Part shown: positions 1-8,837 of the stretch, piece after piece
How positions within the stretch are numbered: the stretch's first letter is position 1
Layout of the letters: the number at the start of each line of letters is the position of its first letter
Origin: Labrys miyagiensis
GTDB lineage: Bacteria; Pseudomonadota; Alphaproteobacteria; Rhizobiales; Labraceae
Assembly: GCF_030160835.1 (NCBI RefSeq)
Contig: NZ_BSPC01000068.1
Location: 17,616 to 81,615, forward strand
DNA length: 64,000 nucleotides
Reading direction: 5' to 3'
Notes under the pieces: model-generated
What the model was told of the DNA's origin: nothing
Database searches by the model: none
The model's input: the letters and a program-made list of their open reading frames with translations, nothing else
Program-made: the position numbers and the translations under genes

Positions 1-580
1 TCAACGAAACCGTCACGTTTGTCGACTCGACTTCACAACAATTGGCGCAGGCAGCGCGAGAGGGTTCATTGCTGGGTGTATGAAACGATGTCCCCTATCT
101 GCGAAGGTCGACAAGGGGATGCGAAGTTCGTCATTCCGCAATAGTCCGTGTTGGGATGCTCGGCAACGATCGTTGGGCCGCCCGCCCGCGGGACGAATGA
201 GTTGCCGGTCGGACCTGTCAATCGTCTGAAGAATGACTTTACCTATGTAGATGCAAGCTTACGAATGCAAAAAAACCGTCGAGGCGATCAGACCTGGACG
301 TTTATTGATTCATGGCAAAAGTAGTTGCGGGGGCTCGCAACACCCGATTCTTGCGATTGGTCGAGAGAGCCATACCAAAACTTGCAGCATAGCCGCGATT
401 CTAAGACGAGTTCGAATCCCGCTTGAGCCGCCAGTTGCCCTGGGCCCGATATTCTGCACTACGGCTGACGCAAATGCCGCCAAGGCCGAAAGCTTGGGCA
501 TCTGGCGGGCCGGTTCGACCTCCCCTGCGAGGCCCGGGCAGCGCGCCTTAAGCGCGCGCCCTCGTGCTGATCCTGGCCTG
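1..580. other. gene-free stretch with an att-like repeat
   Basis: I see no convincing gene here; the open frames on both strands have no recognisable protein. It holds an 18-nt inverted repeat at 324-341 listed separately. At about 405-432 there is a string resembling the T-loop and 3' end of a tRNA (GTTCGAATCCC, then GCCGCCA). The bases before the T-loop cannot pair with those after it and no anticodon arm can be drawn, so I do not call a tRNA. Confidence 0.4.
324..341. repeat. att-like inverted repeat, copy 1
   Basis: GTTGCGGGGGCTCGCAAC matches 17 of 18 bases of the repeat at 22391-22408, which lies within the 3' end of the serine recombinase gene. The core GTTGCGGGGGC is also the reverse complement of a common initiator tRNA 3' end. 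It may be a recombination site or simply a widespread rhizobial hairpin; this is inference. Confidence 0.35.
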
Positions 581-973
581 CTATATCTGACTTAGCCTTG
601 AGCTCTTCATGGGGAGCTCAAACATGGCCCCACCTTGGACGAGGCCTGACTGCGCCTCGATCGTCGGCCAAAGAGCGAGTATCCGCTCGGTTTGTTTGAT
701 CACCGGCGACTTGTATAGGCCCTTTGAAAGAAAGAAGCCGATGAGGTGGGACGCGCGGAACGCGGCGTGCTCAGCTCGATTGCGGGTTATACGACGATCG
801 CCGGAAATAACGATCCAACGTCCCTCAGCGCTTAAAGCCTCTATCCATTGCGCGTCCTTTACGCCTGTACCGAAGCGATCCCGGATATGAACGACTTCAT
901 GCTCGCCTTCGAACAAAGCGCCCAAGGATCGAGCGATACGAATGGAAAGGTTCTCGTCGAAGAGGACCTTCAT
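581..973 (-). CDS. DUF5615 PIN-like toxin
   Basis: A 130-residue protein of the PIN-like DUF5615 type, a family of probable ribonuclease toxins paired with DUF433 antitoxins (VapBC45-like). The N-terminus carries the typical acidic motif (VLFDENLS, residues 3-10). A second acidic/basic patch (VISGDRRITRNRAE) sits near residues 55-68, matching the position where this fold keeps its metal-binding acids. The ATG overlaps the stop of the upstream gene by four bases (ATGA), so the pair is translationally coupled. The target RNA cannot be judged from sequence. Confidence 0.8.
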   Translation of the reverse strand: MKVLFDENLSIRIARSLGALFEGEHEVVHIRDRFGTGVKDAQWIEALSAEGRWIVISGDRRITRNRAEHAAFRASHLIGFFLSKGLYKSPVIKQTERILALWPTIEAQSGLVQGGAMFELPMKSSRLSQI

Positions 974-1683
974 GCCGCTATCAAAAGGCTTTGCTCAAAT
1001 TGAACGGCGTCGCGAACGGACGCCGTCGATACCTCAAAGAGCCGAGCGACCCTCTCGATAGAGCCCTCTGCTTGAACCGCGTCAGCAAGCGTTACAGTTG
1101 GTATTCCGAATTCCGAGGCGATCGGTTGCCCAAATGCCCTTGCGGGGTCGATCACGATTGAACGTTTCCCGTTGAACGGACGCCATCGAGCCACCGCATG
1201 GTCTTCGATATCGAGATCTTTAAAGGTGCGTTCGATCACCTGTTTGAAGACGTATTGCCGGCGCTTCAAATCGAGAAGTCTCGGCTCCTTTGAGCGGACG
1301 GCGCTTTCCAGAAAGATGGTTCTTCCGTCGGTTCGAAAACGTTGAGTTGAAAAGGGCCTATCGTCGTTTACCTGCTGCCTCGCGTAATTAAGGCAGTTTC
1401 GAATTGCGAGAGGCCCGACGCCAGCGTCTACAAACGCATTTACGAACCGCAACTCGATCAAGTCACGGAAACCGATTTCGAGATGCTCATGAATTTCGGC
1501 GTGCTGCGACTTCCAAAGCGGGGGAACGTAGTGTTCTTCGCCCTTGCGACGGAAACGATAACCTCGAAGCCAACGGTTGATATTAACCGCTGACGTACCG
1601 AGCAGACGCGCGGCTTCCCCGGCGGTGTAGGAGCCAACGCCGATCGCATCGGAAAATTGCGCATGGTTTGAGGTCGACAACAT
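970..1683 (-). CDS. DUF433-type antitoxin with MerR-like helix-turn-helix
   Basis: A 237-residue protein with an N-terminal helix-turn-helix (residues about 17-40, SYTAGEAARLLGTSAVNINRW) of the MerR/excisionase kind. The C-terminal region (about 160-225) resembles DUF433, including a GIPTVTLADAV segment and a second short helix-turn-helix. Its partner is the PIN-like protein that begins inside its stop codon. By analogy with VapB45-type antitoxins it should neutralise the toxin and repress the pair's own promoter. Upstream, GGAGCAACC gives a reasonable ribosome site before the ATG at 1683. Confidence 0.75.
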   Translation of the reverse strand: MLSTSNHAQFSDAIGVGSYTAGEAARLLGTSAVNINRWLRGYRFRRKGEEHYVPPLWKSQHAEIHEHLEIGFRDLIELRFVNAFVDAGVGPLAIRNCLNYARQQVNDDRPFSTQRFRTDGRTIFLESAVRSKEPRLLDLKRRQYVFKQVIERTFKDLDIEDHAVARWRPFNGKRSIVIDPARAFGQPIASEFGIPTVTLADAVQAEGSIERVARLFEVSTASVRDAVQFEQSLLIAA

Positions 1684-1924
1684 AGGAGCAACCTACATAG
1701 TTTGATTGGCAGAGCAAGGCAGCGAGCCGTAAGAATGGCGGCCATAAGAGGCATTCGAGTTGGAAAAAGTCCAACGGCCTGTTGAGTCCCAACAATTGGT
1801 TTTCACAGCTCGTAGCGCGCCAGCGGGAGCACTGACGCTCTCTACGAGAGCGTGAAAGACAAGGCGGAAGCGGTATTTGGTTGTGGTAAGTCGAAAATAG
1901 CTGAGGTGCTCCACCTTGTAGTAT

Positions 1925-2578
1925 TCAAACGGTTTGGCGGGCCTGACGCTCCAACAAGCGCGTGAGTTCAGCGCGTATCCGTCGGAGCTGTGGCCAGGGC
2001 CGCTCATCCGAGTGCTCGCTCGGAGCGTCAAGGGCAATCAGAGCCTCCAGCTTTGCAAGGACGCCAGGAATTGACATGGCATCCGCGTCAAAAAGTTCGT
2101 CGGCAAGTCGTTGTTCGTCTGCCATCGCAACCTTCTCTTCCTGCAAGGCGGCCGAGTATCCGAGCATGCCATCGGCATCTTCCCAAAGCGCGTGATGGGC
2201 GCTCAGCTCTGCCTCCACGAAAGCACGCATATGACGAACAGATGGCACGGAGGACGCGAGAGCCTCGAATGCCCGTAATGATCTGATCCGAACAGGTTCG
2301 TCGAGAGCGGGATCGTCCAAGGTCACAGAGGGAAAGCCGATCCTGCAGGCAAGCTGCGTCTCGAGACGTTGTTGCTTGCGGCAGAGGGCGTGTGCCCTCC
2401 GGGAAGCGGAGCGCCAGGATCTCCAGGCGACGATCGCCGGGTCGTGCGATGTTTCGCCGGTCACGCTCTTCCCCAAAGAGGCGCCGAAGGCCGTGCCGCC
2501 AGCGGCCGCCATTAAGGTAGAGAGAACGTACCTTCGCGATACTCTGGACAGACTCGTGCTAGTCTCAGAATCAACCAT
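1925..2578 (-). CDS. Tat-signal hypothetical protein
   Basis: A 217-residue protein with an N-terminal twin-arginine-like signal: SRVSRRYVLSTL followed by a short hydrophobic stretch ending GGTAFGA (residues about 12-35). The rest is mostly helical, charged and rich in Arg and Glu, with no domain I recognise. Similar short Tat-signal proteins occur on rhizobial accessory replicons, so a periplasmic location is likely but the role is unknown. It is divergent from the small XRE regulator at 2699, with about 120 bp between them, so that regulator may control it. Confidence 0.6.
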   Translation of the reverse strand: MVDSETSTSLSRVSRRYVLSTLMAAAGGTAFGASLGKSVTGETSHDPAIVAWRSWRSASRRAHALCRKQQRLETQLACRIGFPSVTLDDPALDEPVRIRSLRAFEALASSVPSVRHMRAFVEAELSAHHALWEDADGMLGYSAALQEEKVAMADEQRLADELFDADAMSIPGVLAKLEALIALDAPSEHSDERPWPQLRRIRAELTRLLERQARQTV

Positions 2579-2698
2579 GATCCGAGCTCCTTACAGCTTG
2601 GGTGTGTGGCCAGACTGGGTGGCATATTTGCCTCATGTCACCCAGTTGTACGCAAGGCTCACACTCATATTGTAAAATGTCAGTCAGAAAGTACAACA

Positions 2699-2926
2699 TT
2701 GAGACCTGATTTGTCCCCCGAACAATGTCGAGCTGGACGGGCGATGTTGGGATGGAGCCAGGAACAGCTGGCCCAGAATGCAGCAATATCCCGTCAAACG
2801 ATCGTTGATTTCGAACGAGGCCTCAGGCTGCCGATCACGAACAATCTTGTCGCAATAGTTGCGGCCTTTGAAAGGGCGGGTATCGAGTTTCTCGCTGATA
2901 ATGGTCTGAGACTAAAGAGACGCTAG
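2699..2926 (+). CDS. XRE-family small DNA-binding regulator
   Basis: A short Cro/C1-type helix-turn-helix protein. The motif LSPEQCRAGRAMLGWSQEQL through AISRQTIVDFERG is the classic XRE fold seen in many alphaproteobacterial regulators of about 70-80 residues. The open frame extends upstream to a GTG at 2606, but those extra 31 residues look nothing like the family. I therefore prefer the TTG at 2699, which gives 75 residues; the start is uncertain because no strong ribosome site is visible. It may autoregulate and control the divergent Tat-signal gene. Confidence 0.7.
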   Translation: MRPDLSPEQCRAGRAMLGWSQEQLAQNAAISRQTIVDFERGLRLPITNNLVAIVAAFERAGIEFLADNGLRLKRR

Positions 2927-2985
2927 CGGAGAAATTCTGGCGCTGTTTGGCGCGCTGAGCTGCTGCCGGTTTTGCGGACACGAGG

Positions 2986-3280
2986 TTAGGCTAGCATAGC
3001 TTGTTCCTCAAACTCGACGGGGCTCATATACCCCAGGGGTCGAGTGCCTTCGCTGCGGGTTATAGAAGCGCTCGATATAATCGAAGACTTCCGCGCTAGC
3101 GTCATCCCTTGTCCTGTAGACCTTGCGAGCTGTCCGCTCGGTTTTGAGTGACGAGAAGAAGCTTTCCATTGCCGCATTATCCCAGACGTTACCCGACCGG
3201 CTCATCGAACAGGTGATGCAGTGGTCGTGTTGATTTCCGTCGAGAATTTTCGGGGCCGATTCACAATTCAGGCTGCTCAA
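2986..3280 (-). pseudogene. IS3-family transposase (OrfB) C-terminal remnant
   Basis: Only the end of an IS3 OrfB integrase survives. The segment SMSRSGNVWDNAAMESFF and the FYNPQRRHST motif near the third catalytic acid are clear. The frame breaks just after RRHST: the expected tail (LGYMSPVEFEEQA) lies in another minus-strand frame at 2986-3050. The first two catalytic acids are missing. The 3281-3325 stretch next to it looks like the end of another insertion sequence but carries no gene. Confidence 0.8.
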
Positions 3281-3339
3281 AGTGACATTTCTAACGGGGA
3301 CAAAAGGGACGTTTCTATCGGGCTAAGACAGCCACAGCG

Positions 3340-4281
3340 TTAATTTTCCCGCTGATCTGGACGGGGAAAAGCTGTAGCGGGCGAAGCCACCGTTTGGACG
3401 ATCGACGCATCGAGCGTCTCATATTCCTTCAAGCCAATGAGATCGTAAAGTTCCGCTCGGGTCTGCATCTCGTCGATCATTGCCTTGGTCCCGCCATCGC
3501 GGCGGATGGCCGCGTATAGCCGCTGCTGCGCCTTGTTGGCGACGCGCAGCGATGAGACCGGCCAGATCACCATCGCATAGCCCATGGCCTCGAACTCGGC
3601 TGCCGTGATGAACGGCGTCCGGCCAAATTCAGTCATGTTGGCGAGAAGCGGCACGTTCGGCAGGCGGTTTGCAAATTCCCGGAACATCTCCGGAGTGGTC
3701 AATGCCTCCGGAAAGATCGCATCGGCCCCCGCCTCGAGGTAGAGCCTGGCCCTATCCACCGCGGCATCGAGCCCTTCGCTGGCCACCGCATCTGTCCGTG
3801 CAATCAGATAGAGATGCCGGCGGGTCTTTGCAGCAGCCGCGACCTTGGCCGCCATATCGCGCGCGTCTGCCAGCTTCTTGTCGTTGAGGTGCCCACACTT
3901 CTTGGGCAGCAACTGATCCTCGATGTGCACGGCGGCAGCGCCGGCATCTTCGAATGTGCGCACCATGTGCATGACATTCAGCGCTTCGCCATAGCCCGTA
4001 TCGCCGTCGACGACGACCGGAAGGCCGCTTGCCCGCGCCACCTGTCGGATAAAGAAGGCGACCTCGTCGACGGTGATGATCCCGAGGTCTGGCAGGCCCA
4101 TGGAAGCGGTCATGGCCGCTCCCGAAAGATAGAGCGCATCGAAGCCGGCGGCTTTGGCCTGCAACGCGGCCATGCCGTTGTGAGTGCCGGGGATTCGCAC
4201 GATGCTGCCCTCGCCGAGCAATGCCCGGAAGCGCTTCTCGGCAGGCTCGGAAGGATGATCGGATGCAAGAAGATAGGGCAT
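3340..4281 (-). CDS. prpB: 2-methylisocitrate lyase
   Basis: Cleaves 2-methylisocitrate to pyruvate and succinate, the last step of the methylcitrate cycle that disposes of propionyl-CoA. The 313-residue protein matches the isocitrate lyase/PEP mutase fold. It has GDTGYGEALNV at the metal site, the catalytic cysteine loop PKKCGH, and the usual IARTDA and GADAIF segments. The open frame runs further upstream, but that extension overlaps prpC; the ATG at 4281 gives the normal length. Only 10 bp separate it from prpC, so it is the last gene of a prpDCB operon. Confidence 0.93.
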   Translation of the reverse strand: MPYLLASDHPSEPAEKRFRALLGEGSIVRIPGTHNGMAALQAKAAGFDALYLSGAAMTASMGLPDLGIITVDEVAFFIRQVARASGLPVVVDGDTGYGEALNVMHMVRTFEDAGAAAVHIEDQLLPKKCGHLNDKKLADARDMAAKVAAAAKTRRHLYLIARTDAVASEGLDAAVDRARLYLEAGADAIFPEALTTPEMFREFANRLPNVPLLANMTEFGRTPFITAAEFEAMGYAMVIWPVSSLRVANKAQQRLYAAIRRDGGTKAMIDEMQTRAELYDLIGLKEYETLDASIVQTVASPATAFPRPDQREN

Positions 4282-4291
4282 GGTTGATGGC

Positions 4292-5479
4292 CTAAACATG
4301 TTGCGGCGCCGGGCAGGCTTCGCCGCGAAGTTGGATGGGCTGGAAGGGCCGGTTCTCCGGGCCGACATAGTGGGCCGAAGGCCGGATGATCTTGTTGTCC
4401 ACGCGCTGCTCCATGACGTGGGCGCTCCAGCCCGAGGTGCGGGCGATGACGAAAAGTGGCGTGAACATTGCACGCGGCACGCCAAGCAGCTGATACGCGA
4501 CGGCGCTGAACCAATCGAGGTTGGCGAACATTTTCTTTCGTTCCGCCATGACCGTCTCGATGCGCTCGGCGATCTGAAATCGCTTTGCCTGACCGCTTTC
4601 GCCGGAAAGGCGACGCGCCACCTCCTTGATTACCTGGTTGCGTGGATCCGCGATCGTATAGACGGGATGGCCGAAGCCGATAATCACCTCCTTGGCGTCA
4701 AGGCGCTGGCGGATATCGGCTTCCGCGCTGTCGGCGTCCGCATAGCGCAGCTGGATATCGAAGGCAGCTTCGTTGGCGCCGCCATGTTTCGGCCCGCGCA
4801 GGGCGCCGATGGCACCGGTGATGGCGGAATACATGTCGGCGCCCGTGCTGGCGATCGAGCGGGCCGTGAAGGTCGAGGCGTTGAACTCATGCTCGGCATA
4901 GAGGATGAGCGAGGTATGCATGGCCCGAATATCCGCTTCGCCGGGAGCATATGTCCGAAGCAGATGCAGGAAATGGCCCGCGATCGTCTCGTCGTCCGTC
5001 TCCACCTCAATGCGACGGTCGTTGCGGGCATAATGGTGCCAGTAGAGCAACATGGAACCGAGGCTGGCCAAGAGCCGGTCGGCGACATCGCGCGCTGCAG
5101 CGGGATTGTGATCATGGGTCTCGGGCACTACGCATCCGAGCGCGGAGACACCGCTACGCATTACGTCCATTGGATGCGCCGCCGCCGGGATCGCTTCGAG
5201 CGTGTTGCGCACGGTTGCCGGCAGGCCGCGAAACGCCATGAGCCTCGTTTTGTAAGCCGCAAGCTCGTCGGCAGTCGGCAGGCTGCCATGAACCAGGAGG
5301 TGAGCGACCTCCTCGAACTCGCAGGCTTCGGCAATGTCGAGGATGTCGTAGCCACGATAGTGGAGATCATTGCCGCTGTGACCGACGGTGCAGAGGGCCG
5401 TTCTCCCCGCGACGATGCCGGATAAAGCAACCGACTTCTTTGCGCCGGCCAGCGGGCGGGACAGTGCTTCGATGGTCAT
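4292..5479 (-). CDS. prpC: 2-methylcitrate synthase
   Basis: Condenses propionyl-CoA with oxaloacetate to 2-methylcitrate. The 395-residue protein has the citrate synthase pattern: [22 protein letters not shown] and the C-terminal RPSAHYVGP arginine/histidine region. Its length and the PrpB/PrpD neighbours favour methylcitrate over citrate synthase. I chose the ATG at 5479 because it follows a perfect AGGAGGA ribosome site; the frame stays open further upstream but only inside prpD. It starts 10 bp after prpD, consistent with one transcript. Confidence 0.92.
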   Translation of the reverse strand: MTIEALSRPLAGAKKSVALSGIVAGRTALCTVGHSGNDLHYRGYDILDIAEACEFEEVAHLLVHGSLPTADELAAYKTRLMAFRGLPATVRNTLEAIPAAAHPMDVMRSGVSALGCVVPETHDHNPAAARDVADRLLASLGSMLLYWHHYARNDRRIEVETDDETIAGHFLHLLRTYAPGEADIRAMHTSLILYAEHEFNASTFTARSIASTGADMYSAITGAIGALRGPKHGGANEAAFDIQLRYADADSAEADIRQRLDAKEVIIGFGHPVYTIADPRNQVIKEVARRLSGESGQAKRFQIAERIETVMAERKKMFANLDWFSAVAYQLLGVPRAMFTPLFVIARTSGWSAHVMEQRVDNKIIRPSAHYVGPENRPFQPIQLRGEACPAPQHV

Positions 5480-5489
5480 GATGCTCCTC

Positions 5490-7076
5490 CTAGACGGCGA
5501 CGACGACGTTGGGCACTGCGACCGCCCCCGGTGGTCGCCAGTTGAATATTCCGTAGGCTTTTGACACGAAGAGGTGCCCGGGCGGGGCGGTGAAGGAGAG
5601 GCCGAGAAGTTCCCCCTCCTCGAGCTCGGCCAGCCGGTCAACAACCCCGAGGAAACGATCTTGCTCCTCGGGCGCGATGATGCCCTCGGTTAAGGTGCGG
5701 AACTTGGCGACATAGTCCCGCCGTCGAAACGGTCGGGCGCCGAGGGGATGGGCATCGGCGATCGCAATCTCGTCGACGATGACGCCGCTATCCTCGAGTG
5801 TCACGACGACGCGACCGCCAAGGGCCTTTTCGCGAGGGTCGCGACTGTGGTAGCGCCGCGTCCACTCCTCATCTTCCACAGTCGAGATCTTGTGCCAGAG
5901 TGCTACGGTTTCTCGCCTTGTAGCGCGTTCGGGCGCATAGGAGCGCTCGTGATGCCAGCCGCCGTCCTCGAGCGCAACGGCGAAGATGTACATAATGGAA
6001 TGGTCGAGCGTTTCACGGCTCGCCCCGGGATCCATCTTCTGCGGATCGTTCGCTCCAGTGCCGATGACGAAATGCGTGTGATGGCTGGTGTGGATGACGA
6101 TGTGCTTGACCCGTGACAGGTCGCCGATCTTCGGCCCGAGCCGGCGCGCCAGGTCGATCAAGGCCTGGCTTTGATATTCGGCAGAATGCTCCTTGGTGTA
6201 AGTCTCGAGGATCGCTCGCTTGGGCTCGCCGCGCTCCGGTAGCGGCACGGCGTATTCGGCCTTTGGCCCACCGAGCAGCCAGGCGATGAAGCCATCCTCG
6301 CCCTCCCAGGCCGGCGACGGGGCGTCTTCCCCGCGCATGGCTCGATCGACGGCCTCCACCGCCATCTTGCCCGCAAAACCCGGCGCATAGGCCTTCCAGC
6401 TCGAAATCGCGCCCTTGCGCGACTGCCTTGTGGTGGTGGTGACGTGCAGCGCCTGCTGGATTGCCTGGTAGACCGTCTCGGCCGGCAGCCCCAGGGCTGC
6501 CCCGATCCCGCCCGCTGCGGAAGCTCCGAGATGGGCAATGTGATCGATCTTGTGCTCGTGCAGGCAGATGCCTTTCACCAGATCGACCTGGATCTCATAG
6601 GCTGCGGCGAGACCGCGAACGAGAGCCTTGCCGGATAGGGCGCAATGCTGCGCCACCGCAAGAACGGGTGGGATATTGTCGCCAGGATGGGAATAGTCCG
6701 CGGCAAGGAAGGTGTCGTGGTAGTCGAGCTCGCGCACCGCGACGCCATTGGCCCAGGCTGCCCATTCCGGGGAAAAGCGCTGGCTCGACGGCAGCCCGAC
6801 GATCGCTGAGCCTGGCGACAACCGATGCGGCTCGGCCTGAGCCCGCGCGCTGATGACCGGCCCGCGGTTCAACGACGCCGCCGCCACCGCCGCGTTGTCG
6901 ATGATGCGATTGCCGATCATCTCCACGACTTCGTCTTCGACGGGTACGGGGTCGACCGCCATGTCGGCGATCTTCCAGGCGAGCTGCTGTGAACGCGGCA
7001 GATCCTCTGCCGAGGCGTAAGTACGGACGCTGTGGAGATTCAATGGATCGACTCCCGGTCGAGAGAAAGTTGGCAT
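5490..7076 (-). CDS. prpD: 2-methylcitrate dehydratase
   Basis: A MmgE/PrpD-family protein that dehydrates 2-methylcitrate to 2-methyl-cis-aconitate. Family landmarks include [18 protein letters not shown] near residues 115-135, [16 protein letters not shown] in the middle and [12 protein letters not shown] towards the end. It is 528 residues, slightly longer than the E. coli protein, with the extra residues at the N-terminus. A GTG two codons upstream (7082) is an alternative start. It is the promoter-proximal gene of prpDCB and lies divergent from the ScfR-type regulator, with several TTGCGAA-like elements between them. Confidence 0.92.
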   Translation of the reverse strand: MPTFSRPGVDPLNLHSVRTYASAEDLPRSQQLAWKIADMAVDPVPVEDEVVEMIGNRIIDNAAVAAASLNRGPVISARAQAEPHRLSPGSAIVGLPSSQRFSPEWAAWANGVAVRELDYHDTFLAADYSHPGDNIPPVLAVAQHCALSGKALVRGLAAAYEIQVDLVKGICLHEHKIDHIAHLGASAAGGIGAALGLPAETVYQAIQQALHVTTTTRQSRKGAISSWKAYAPGFAGKMAVEAVDRAMRGEDAPSPAWEGEDGFIAWLLGGPKAEYAVPLPERGEPKRAILETYTKEHSAEYQSQALIDLARRLGPKIGDLSRVKHIVIHTSHHTHFVIGTGANDPQKMDPGASRETLDHSIMYIFAVALEDGGWHHERSYAPERATRRETVALWHKISTVEDEEWTRRYHSRDPREKALGGRVVVTLEDSGVIVDEIAIADAHPLGARPFRRRDYVAKFRTLTEGIIAPEEQDRFLGVVDRLAELEEGELLGLSFTAPPGHLFVSKAYGIFNWRPPGAVAVPNVVVAV

Positions 7077-7188
7077 CCGCACGATCGCAAGGCTGCGAAC
7101 GCTTGTGAATGTGCAATCGGGACTTGCATCGCGATCACATCAACCGCACTATTCGAAAACTTGGAAGCCATTGAAAGTACTGAAAAAG

Positions 7189-7236
7189 CGAACATTTGCG
7201 GACGACTCTCTAGTGAATTGCGAATGTTTGCGAATG
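7189..7236. promoter_or_regulatory. candidate ScfR/RamB operator repeats
   Basis: Between the divergent prpD and regulator genes lie two direct copies of TTGCGAATG (7218-7226 and 7228-7236) and a related inverted element GCGAACATTTGCG (about 7188-7200). A weaker copy, CTGCGAACGC, lies near 7094. RamB/ScfR-type regulators of acyl-CoA metabolism bind TTTGCAAA-like sites, so these are the best operator candidates. The binding is inferred, not shown. Confidence 0.5.
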
Positions 7237-7264
7237 TAGCAGCTCGGTTGCGCGGGAGACCCTG

Positions 7265-8692
7265 ATGAAGAAAGCATTCATGGGCGGTCGGCTGAAGCGG
7301 CTGCGCGAAGAGCGCGGGTTGACCCAGATCGCGCTGGCACGGGCCCTCGACTTGTCGCCGAGCTATCTAAACCAGCTTGAAAAGAACCAGCGGCCGTTGA
7401 CCGTGCAGGTTCTGCTCAAGATCAACGCCGTGTTCGATGTCGACGTGCAGCTCTTCGCCGAGGATGACGAAAGTGGGCAGATCGCGGATCTGCGCGAGGT
7501 CCTCGCTGATCCTGCTCTCACGGAACGAGTTACGCCCGGTGAAATTCGCGACCTCGTCGCGAACATGCCCGCCATCGGGCGCGCCTTGGTGGCGTTCCAT
7601 CGTCGCTATCGCAATGTCGCGGAGCAGGCCCAGGCGATGATGGCGGGGTTGGGGCTGGGAGACGGGGAAACGCCGGGCCTCGCACCGGTCTTGCCCTACG
7701 AACAGGTGCGCGACTTCTTTTTTGCCCATCACAATCACTTCCTCGAGCTCGACCTCGCGGCAGAAAATCTGTTCGCCAGTGCCGGGCTCCTTGTCGGCGA
7801 TGTCGCGGCGGGCCTGACGAACTATCTCGCCCGGCGGCACGACATCCGCGTCGCCTTCGACCGATCCGATGCCGGCAATACGCCACAGCGGCTGTTCCGG
7901 CCGGCAGACCGCATCCTTCAGCTTTCCGCGCAGCTCACGCCTGGACAGCGTGCGTTCCAGATGGCGGTTCAGATCGCCCTCATCGAAATGGCCGAGGCGA
8001 TCGAGCGATTGGCGCAAAGCGCCGCTGCGGGCAGTACCGAGGCCCGCGCCCTGACGCGCATAGGCCTTGCCAACCATTTCGCCGGCGCGCTGCTGATGCC
8101 CTACACCATCTTTCTGGAAGCTGCAGAGGCCGTGTACTACGATGTCGACCGGCTGGCGGACCGCTTCGGCGTCGGCTTCGAAACGGTCTGCCATCGGCTG
8201 AGCACGATGCAGCGCCCAGGCGCCTCGGGCCTACCCTTCTTCTTTATCCGTGTCGATCGCGCCGGCAACATTTCGAAGCGCCAATCGGCGACCGATTTCC
8301 ATTTCTCGAAGGTCGGCGGCACCTGCCCGCTCTGGAACGTCTACGAAGCCTTCGCCCAACCGGGCCGCATCCTTACGCAACTCGCTCGCATGCCGGATGG
8401 GCGTACCTATCTGTGGGTTGCCCGCACCGTCACGCATCGCATGGCCGGCTATGGCATGCCGGGCAAGACCTTCGCGGTTGCCCTCGGCTGCGACCTGCGG
8501 CACGCTGACCGACTCGTCTATTCCAAGGGCCTCGACCTGACGGACCCGGAAGCCGCGACGCCGATCGGTCTCGGCTGCAAGGTGTGCGAGCGCCACAATT
8601 GCCCGCAGCGCGCTTTCCCTGCGATCGGGCGGCCTCTGGTGATCGACGAAAAGCGCAGAGACTTTGCGCCCTATCTGGCTGACGACAGGTGA
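7265..8692 (+). CDS. short-chain acyl-CoA regulator, XRE plus IrrE-like domains
   Basis: A 475-residue regulator of the ScfR/RamB/PrpQ kind, which sense short-chain acyl-CoA status and control propionate or acetate genes. Residues 8-65 form an XRE helix-turn-helix (LKRLREERGLTQ, SPSYLNQLEKNQ). The middle holds the IrrE/DUF955-like segment (FAGALLMPYTIF, DRFGVGFETVCHRL). The C-terminus has the family's cysteine motif (GLGCKVCERHNCPQRAF). It is divergent from prpDCB, the classical arrangement for these regulators. A GGGAG site precedes the ATG. Confidence 0.88.
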   Translation: MKKAFMGGRLKRLREERGLTQIALARALDLSPSYLNQLEKNQRPLTVQVLLKINAVFDVDVQLFAEDDESGQIADLREVLADPALTERVTPGEIRDLVANMPAIGRALVAFHRRYRNVAEQAQAMMAGLGLGDGETPGLAPVLPYEQVRDFFFAHHNHFLELDLAAENLFASAGLLVGDVAAGLTNYLARRHDIRVAFDRSDAGNTPQRLFRPADRILQLSAQLTPGQRAFQMAVQIALIEMAEAIERLAQSAAAGSTEARALTRIGLANHFAGALLMPYTIFLEAAEAVYYDVDRLADRFGVGFETVCHRLSTMQRPGASGLPFFFIRVDRAGNISKRQSATDFHFSKVGGTCPLWNVYEAFAQPGRILTQLARMPDGRTYLWVARTVTHRMAGYGMPGKTFAVALGCDLRHADRLVYSKGLDLTDPEAATPIGLGCKVCERHNCPQRAFPAIGRPLVIDEKRRDFAPYLADDR

Positions 8693-8837
8693 TCGTGCGA
8701 GCGAGGCGATTTCGCAGGCGCTTGATTATCCATCGAATAGGTCATGCGGCACGGCGGGCTAATAGCTGCAATTAGCAGTTTGAATTTCACTTCGAAAATT
8801 ATCTGACTCAAGATCCTTCCACTCATGGGAGGAAAAC

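Noticed and set aside
405-432. tRNA-like T-loop and CCA end
   Set aside because: The T-stem bases do not pair and no anticodon or D arm can be formed upstream.
4280-5425. 381-codon plus-strand open frame opposite prpC
   Set aside because: Antisense shadow of the citrate synthase-type gene; no family similarity.
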